Assembly: GCA_938045085.1 (NCBI GenBank)
Contig: CALINZ010000150.1
Coordinates: 1 to 8,930, forward strand
Length of the DNA stretch: 8,930 bases
Direction of reading: 5' to 3'
Source of the DNA: an uncultured Collinsella sp.
Lineage (GTDB): Bacteria > Actinomycetota > Coriobacteriia > Coriobacteriales > Coriobacteriaceae
Positions 6,719 to 8,930 of the stretch are shown one piece after another. Under the pieces are notes generated by a model, which saw only the letters and a list, made by a program, of their open reading frames with translations, was not told where the DNA came from and made no database searches. Within the stretch, counting starts at the first letter, position 1. Each line of letters begins with the position of its first letter. The translations under genes were made by a program, and so were the position numbers.

Positions 6719-7193
6719 ATCCGATCCTCATGAGGCAGCTGCCAAACTCCACGAGGTCGCCGTCAGCCACGCAGATCTCGAGCACCTCGCCATCCGCCTC
6801 TGCCGTCACCTCGTTGAGAACCTTCATGGCCTCGATGATGCAGAGGGTCTCGCCGGCCTTGACCTTGGAGCCCACGTGCACAAACGGCTCGTCGCCCGGC
6901 GCCGGGGCAGCATAGAAAACGCCGACCATGGGAGCGGTCACCTCGATGCCCTTCGGCTTCGGTGCGGCGGCAGGCGTCTGCGCGGCGGGCTCCGGTGCGG
7001 CGGCAGGCACGGCGACAGGAGCCACCGCCGGAGCAGTCACGGCACTCGGCATAGGCATGGGCACGGCAACCGGCTGCGCTGCACTCGCGCGCTCGAGCTC
7101 GACCGCGGTGCCATCGGGCTCCTCCACGCGCACGCGCGTAAGGCCGCGGTCCTCCATCACATCGGCTATCTCGGCAAGTCTTTTGGAATCCAT
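6717..7193 (-). CDS. accB: Acetyl-CoA carboxylase biotin carboxyl carrier protein
   Basis: This 158-residue protein carries the biotin that shuttles carboxyl groups between AccC and AccDA. A short N-terminal helix-rich part (1-35) is followed by a flexible Ala/Pro/Val-rich linker (about 36-82). The biotinyl domain (83-158) contains the acceptor motif EAMKVLNE, with biotinylated Lys124, and the expected APMVGVFY start and ADGDLVEFG end. The length is normal for bacterial BCCP. The ATG at 7191-7193 is 3 bp past the fabF stop, and its SD AAGGAG lies within the last codons of fabF, a tight arrangement suggesting translational coupling. A biotin ligase (BirA) encoded elsewhere would be required. 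Confidence 0.97.
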   Translation of the reverse strand: MDSKRLAEIADVMEDRGLTRVRVEEPDGTAVELERASAAQPVAVPMPMPSAVTAPAVAPVAVPAAAPEPAAQTPAAAPKPKGIEVTAPMVGVFYAAPAPGDEPFVHVGSKVKAGETLCIIEAMKVLNEVTAEADGEVLEICVADGDLVEFGSCLMRIG

Positions 7194-7196
7194 GCT

Positions 7197-8444
7197 CTAG
7201 CTCCTTGCATATCTACGCAGCGCGATGGCGGCATTGTGTCCGCCAAAGCCCAGATTGGTCGAAAGCGCCCAGGTAAGGTCGGCGCGAACCGCGCGATTGG
7301 GCGTGTAGTCAAGATCGCAGGCGGGATCGGGCGTGTGGTAGTTAATGGTCGGCGGCACCACACCCTGCTCGAGCGCCATGGCACAGGCCATGACCTCGAT
7401 GGCGCCCGTGGCACCGATCATGTGGCCGGTCATCGACTTGGTCGACGAGACATGTGCGGCGCGCGCCGCGTCCTCGCCGAGCGCTCGTTTGATGCCCGCC
7501 GTCTCGGACGAATCGTTGAGTTTGGTCGAGGTGCCGTGAGCGTTGATGTAAAGGCCCTCGGAAGGCTTAACGTCGCCCTCGGCCACCGCCAGCGATATCG
7601 CACGGGCGATACCTGCCGCGTCCGGGTCGGGACTCGTGATGTGGTAGGCGTCATCGGTGTTGCCGTAGCCCACGACCTCTGCGTAAATGTGCGCACCGCG
7701 GGCCTGTGCGTGCTCCATACCCTCGAGCACGAGCACGCAGGCGCCCTCGCCCATCACAAAACCGTCGCGGTCTGCATCGAACGGGCGGCAGGCCGTCGCG
7801 GGATCGGGGTTGGTGGTCAATGCGCGGCAGGACGTAAAGCCCGCAACGGCATCGGGGATAATGGCGGCCTCGGCGCCGCCGGCCAGGATTGCATCGGCAT
7901 AGCCGTGCTTGATGGCGCGGAACGCCTCGCCCACCGCATGGGCAGAAGTCGCGCACGCGGTCACCACGGGCAGGGTCGGGCCCTTTGCCTTATGGCGAAT
8001 CGCAATGTTGCCCGAAGCCATGTTGGGAATCATCATCGCAATCATGTAGGGCGATGCGCGACGAGGCCCGCGATCGGCAATCGTGTGGACGTTGTCGACA
8101 AGCGCCTGCATGCCGCCCACGCCCGAGCCCACGTAGACGCCCAAGCGCTCGCGATCGATGGCGCCTTCGACATCAAAGCCCGCATCGTGCATGGCCTCGT
8201 CCGAAGCCGCCATCGCAAACTGAACGCAGGGGTCCAGATGCTTGGCGTCACGCTTGCCAAAGTACTCGTTGCCGTCAAAGCCCTTGACCTCGGCCGCCAC
8301 CTTAACGGCAAACGCATCGGTATCGAAGTGCGTGATCGGGCCGATGCCGCACGTGCCGGCGCACATGGCCGCCCAGGTGGCAAGCGCGGTGTTGCCGAGC
8401 GGCGATACGGCACCGATGCCGGTGATTGCAACTCTCTGTTCCAT
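7197..8444 (-). CDS. fabF: Beta-ketoacyl-ACP synthase II
   Basis: This 415-residue condensing enzyme elongates acyl-ACP with malonyl-ACP. It shows the thiolase-fold Cys-His-His triad: Cys164 in VVTACATS, His303 in INAHGTSTKLND and His341 in STKSMTGHMIGATGAIE. The gating Phe400 lies in NLGFGGHN. These positions fit FabF rather than FabH, which has a Cys-His-Asn triad. The start is placed at the ATG 8442-8444 (MEQRVAITGIG) because GAGGAG lies 6 bp upstream. The ATG immediately before it is only 3 bp from that SD, and a TTG at 8460-8462 lacks one. It follows fabG by 39 bp and precedes accB by 3 bp. GC content is high (about 65% in sampled lines), in sharp contrast to the fabG just upstream. Confidence 0.97.
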   Translation of the reverse strand: MEQRVAITGIGAVSPLGNTALATWAAMCAGTCGIGPITHFDTDAFAVKVAAEVKGFDGNEYFGKRDAKHLDPCVQFAMAASDEAMHDAGFDVEGAIDRERLGVYVGSGVGGMQALVDNVHTIADRGPRRASPYMIAMMIPNMASGNIAIRHKAKGPTLPVVTACATSAHAVGEAFRAIKHGYADAILAGGAEAAIIPDAVAGFTSCRALTTNPDPATACRPFDADRDGFVMGEGACVLVLEGMEHAQARGAHIYAEVVGYGNTDDAYHITSPDPDAAGIARAISLAVAEGDVKPSEGLYINAHGTSTKLNDSSETAGIKRALGEDAARAAHVSSTKSMTGHMIGATGAIEVMACAMALEQGVVPPTINYHTPDPACDLDYTPNRAVRADLTWALSTNLGFGGHNAAIALRRYARS

Positions 8445-8450
8445 CATGGT

Positions 8451-8456
8451 CTCCTC
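8451..8456 (-). promoter_or_regulatory. Ribosome binding site deciding the fabF start
   Basis: GAGGAG on the minus strand lies 6 bp from the ATG at 8442-8444 and only 3 bp from the preceding ATG at 8445-8447. It favours the downstream ATG and argues against the TTG at 8460-8462, which lies upstream of the SD. Confidence 0.65.
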
Positions 8457-8483
8457 ATCCAAGCCGTTGTGTGGCTCTGGTTT

Positions 8484-8930
8484 CTACATCGCCATTCCGC
8501 CGTCGACATGCAGCGTCTGGCCTGTGATATAACGTGCTTCATCAGAAGCAAGAAATGCCGCCGCATTCGCAATATCTTCTGTCTCTCCAAACTTTCCAAG
8601 AGGGATCTGGGCTGTTGCTCCTTCTTTCACCTTCTCTGAAAGTACTTCTGTCATCTCTGTGTTAATAAATCCCGGAGCGATCGCATTTACGGTAATTCCT
8701 CTGGAAGCCAGTTCTCTTGCCGCACTCTTTGTGAGTCCGATCACACCAGCCTTTGATGCAGAATAATTAGCCTGTCCTGCATTTCCAAGAACTCCTGATA
8801 CAGAAGACAGGTTAATAATTCTTCCGGATCTCTGACGTAGCATCTGTCTTGAGACTGCACGGATACAATGAAAAGTTCCTTTCAGATTCGTATCGATCAC
8901 AGCATCAAAATCCTCTTCTGCCATCTTCAT
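8484..8930 (-). CDS. fabG: 3-oxoacyl-[acyl-carrier-protein] reductase (5' end outside window)
   Basis: This is the C-terminal 148 residues of an NADPH-dependent short-chain dehydrogenase that reduces 3-oxoacyl-ACP to 3-hydroxyacyl-ACP. The visible part has NLKGTF, catalytic Ser43 in NLSSVSG, Tyr56 and Lys60 in YSASK, NAIAPGFINTEMT and the FabG-type ending HVDGGMAM. About 95-100 residues, including the Gly-rich cofactor loop, lie beyond the right edge. The Met at the edge is internal and not a start. The composition is anomalous: about 45% GC over 8521-8930, with AGA, GGA, ACA and GAA codons frequent, while fabF next to it is about 65%. The last 12 codons or so are less distinct. The body looks like a Lachnospiraceae gene. 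The frame is intact and the position in the operon is the expected one. Transfer, recombination or an assembly join could explain it. Confidence 0.95.
   Translation of the reverse strand: MKMAEEDFDAVIDTNLKGTFHCIRAVSRQMLRQRSGRIINLSSVSGVLGNAGQANYSASKAGVIGLTKSAARELASRGITVNAIAPGFINTEMTEVLSEKVKEGATAQIPLGKFGETEDIANAAAFLASDEARYITGQTLHVDGGMAM

Noticed and set aside
6876..8639. Long plus-strand open frame opposite accB, fabF and the end of fabG
   Set aside because: It spans three real genes in antisense, has Arg/His/Gly-biased composition, no recognisable domain and no operon context.
8928..8930. ATG at the right edge as the fabG start
   Set aside because: The Met lies about 95-100 residues into the FabG fold; the cofactor-binding N-terminus is missing, so the gene continues outside the window.

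Overview
The window reads as an ordinary chromosomal segment of a fairly GC-rich anaerobe, most like a gut Coriobacteriia (Collinsella-type) actinobacterium. This placement is an inference from GC content, codon use and a fused AccD-AccA protein; no 16S or marker gene is present. Every supported gene lies on the minus strand, so transcription runs from the right edge to the left edge.

Right two thirds (about 8930 down to 3220): the distal part of a type II fatty-acid synthesis operon, in the order fabG (5' end missing), fabF, accB, fabZ, accC, accDA. Gaps are 39, 3, 9 and 10 bp, followed by a short overlap. Together the genes supply the four functional parts of acetyl-CoA carboxylase (biotin carrier, biotin carboxylase, and both carboxyltransferase halves in one chain). 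They also supply a condensing enzyme, a ketoacyl reductase and a hydroxyacyl dehydratase. The gene order matches the classical Firmicutes fab/acc cluster.

Middle (about 3225 down to 1894): a single PTS sugar permease subunit (EIIC only) starts 40 bp after accDA with no intrinsic terminator between them. It is followed by a strong intrinsic terminator at 1894-1926. A dyad element with the shared word GTGACAAAGG sits on each side of this gene, in opposite orientations.

Left (about 1890 down to 1): a CDF metal transporter with manganese-type site residues and an extra C-terminal domain. It is followed 39 bp later by a histidine phosphatase that runs off the left edge.

The most notable oddity is base composition. 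The visible fabG is about 45% GC (hand count, 8521-8930) and uses AGA, GGA and ACA codons like a Lachnospiraceae gene, while its operon partners are about 60-65% GC. This is either a transferred or recombined gene or a chimeric assembly join. I found no RNA genes, CRISPR arrays, transposases or phage genes, and no convincing previously undescribed system.
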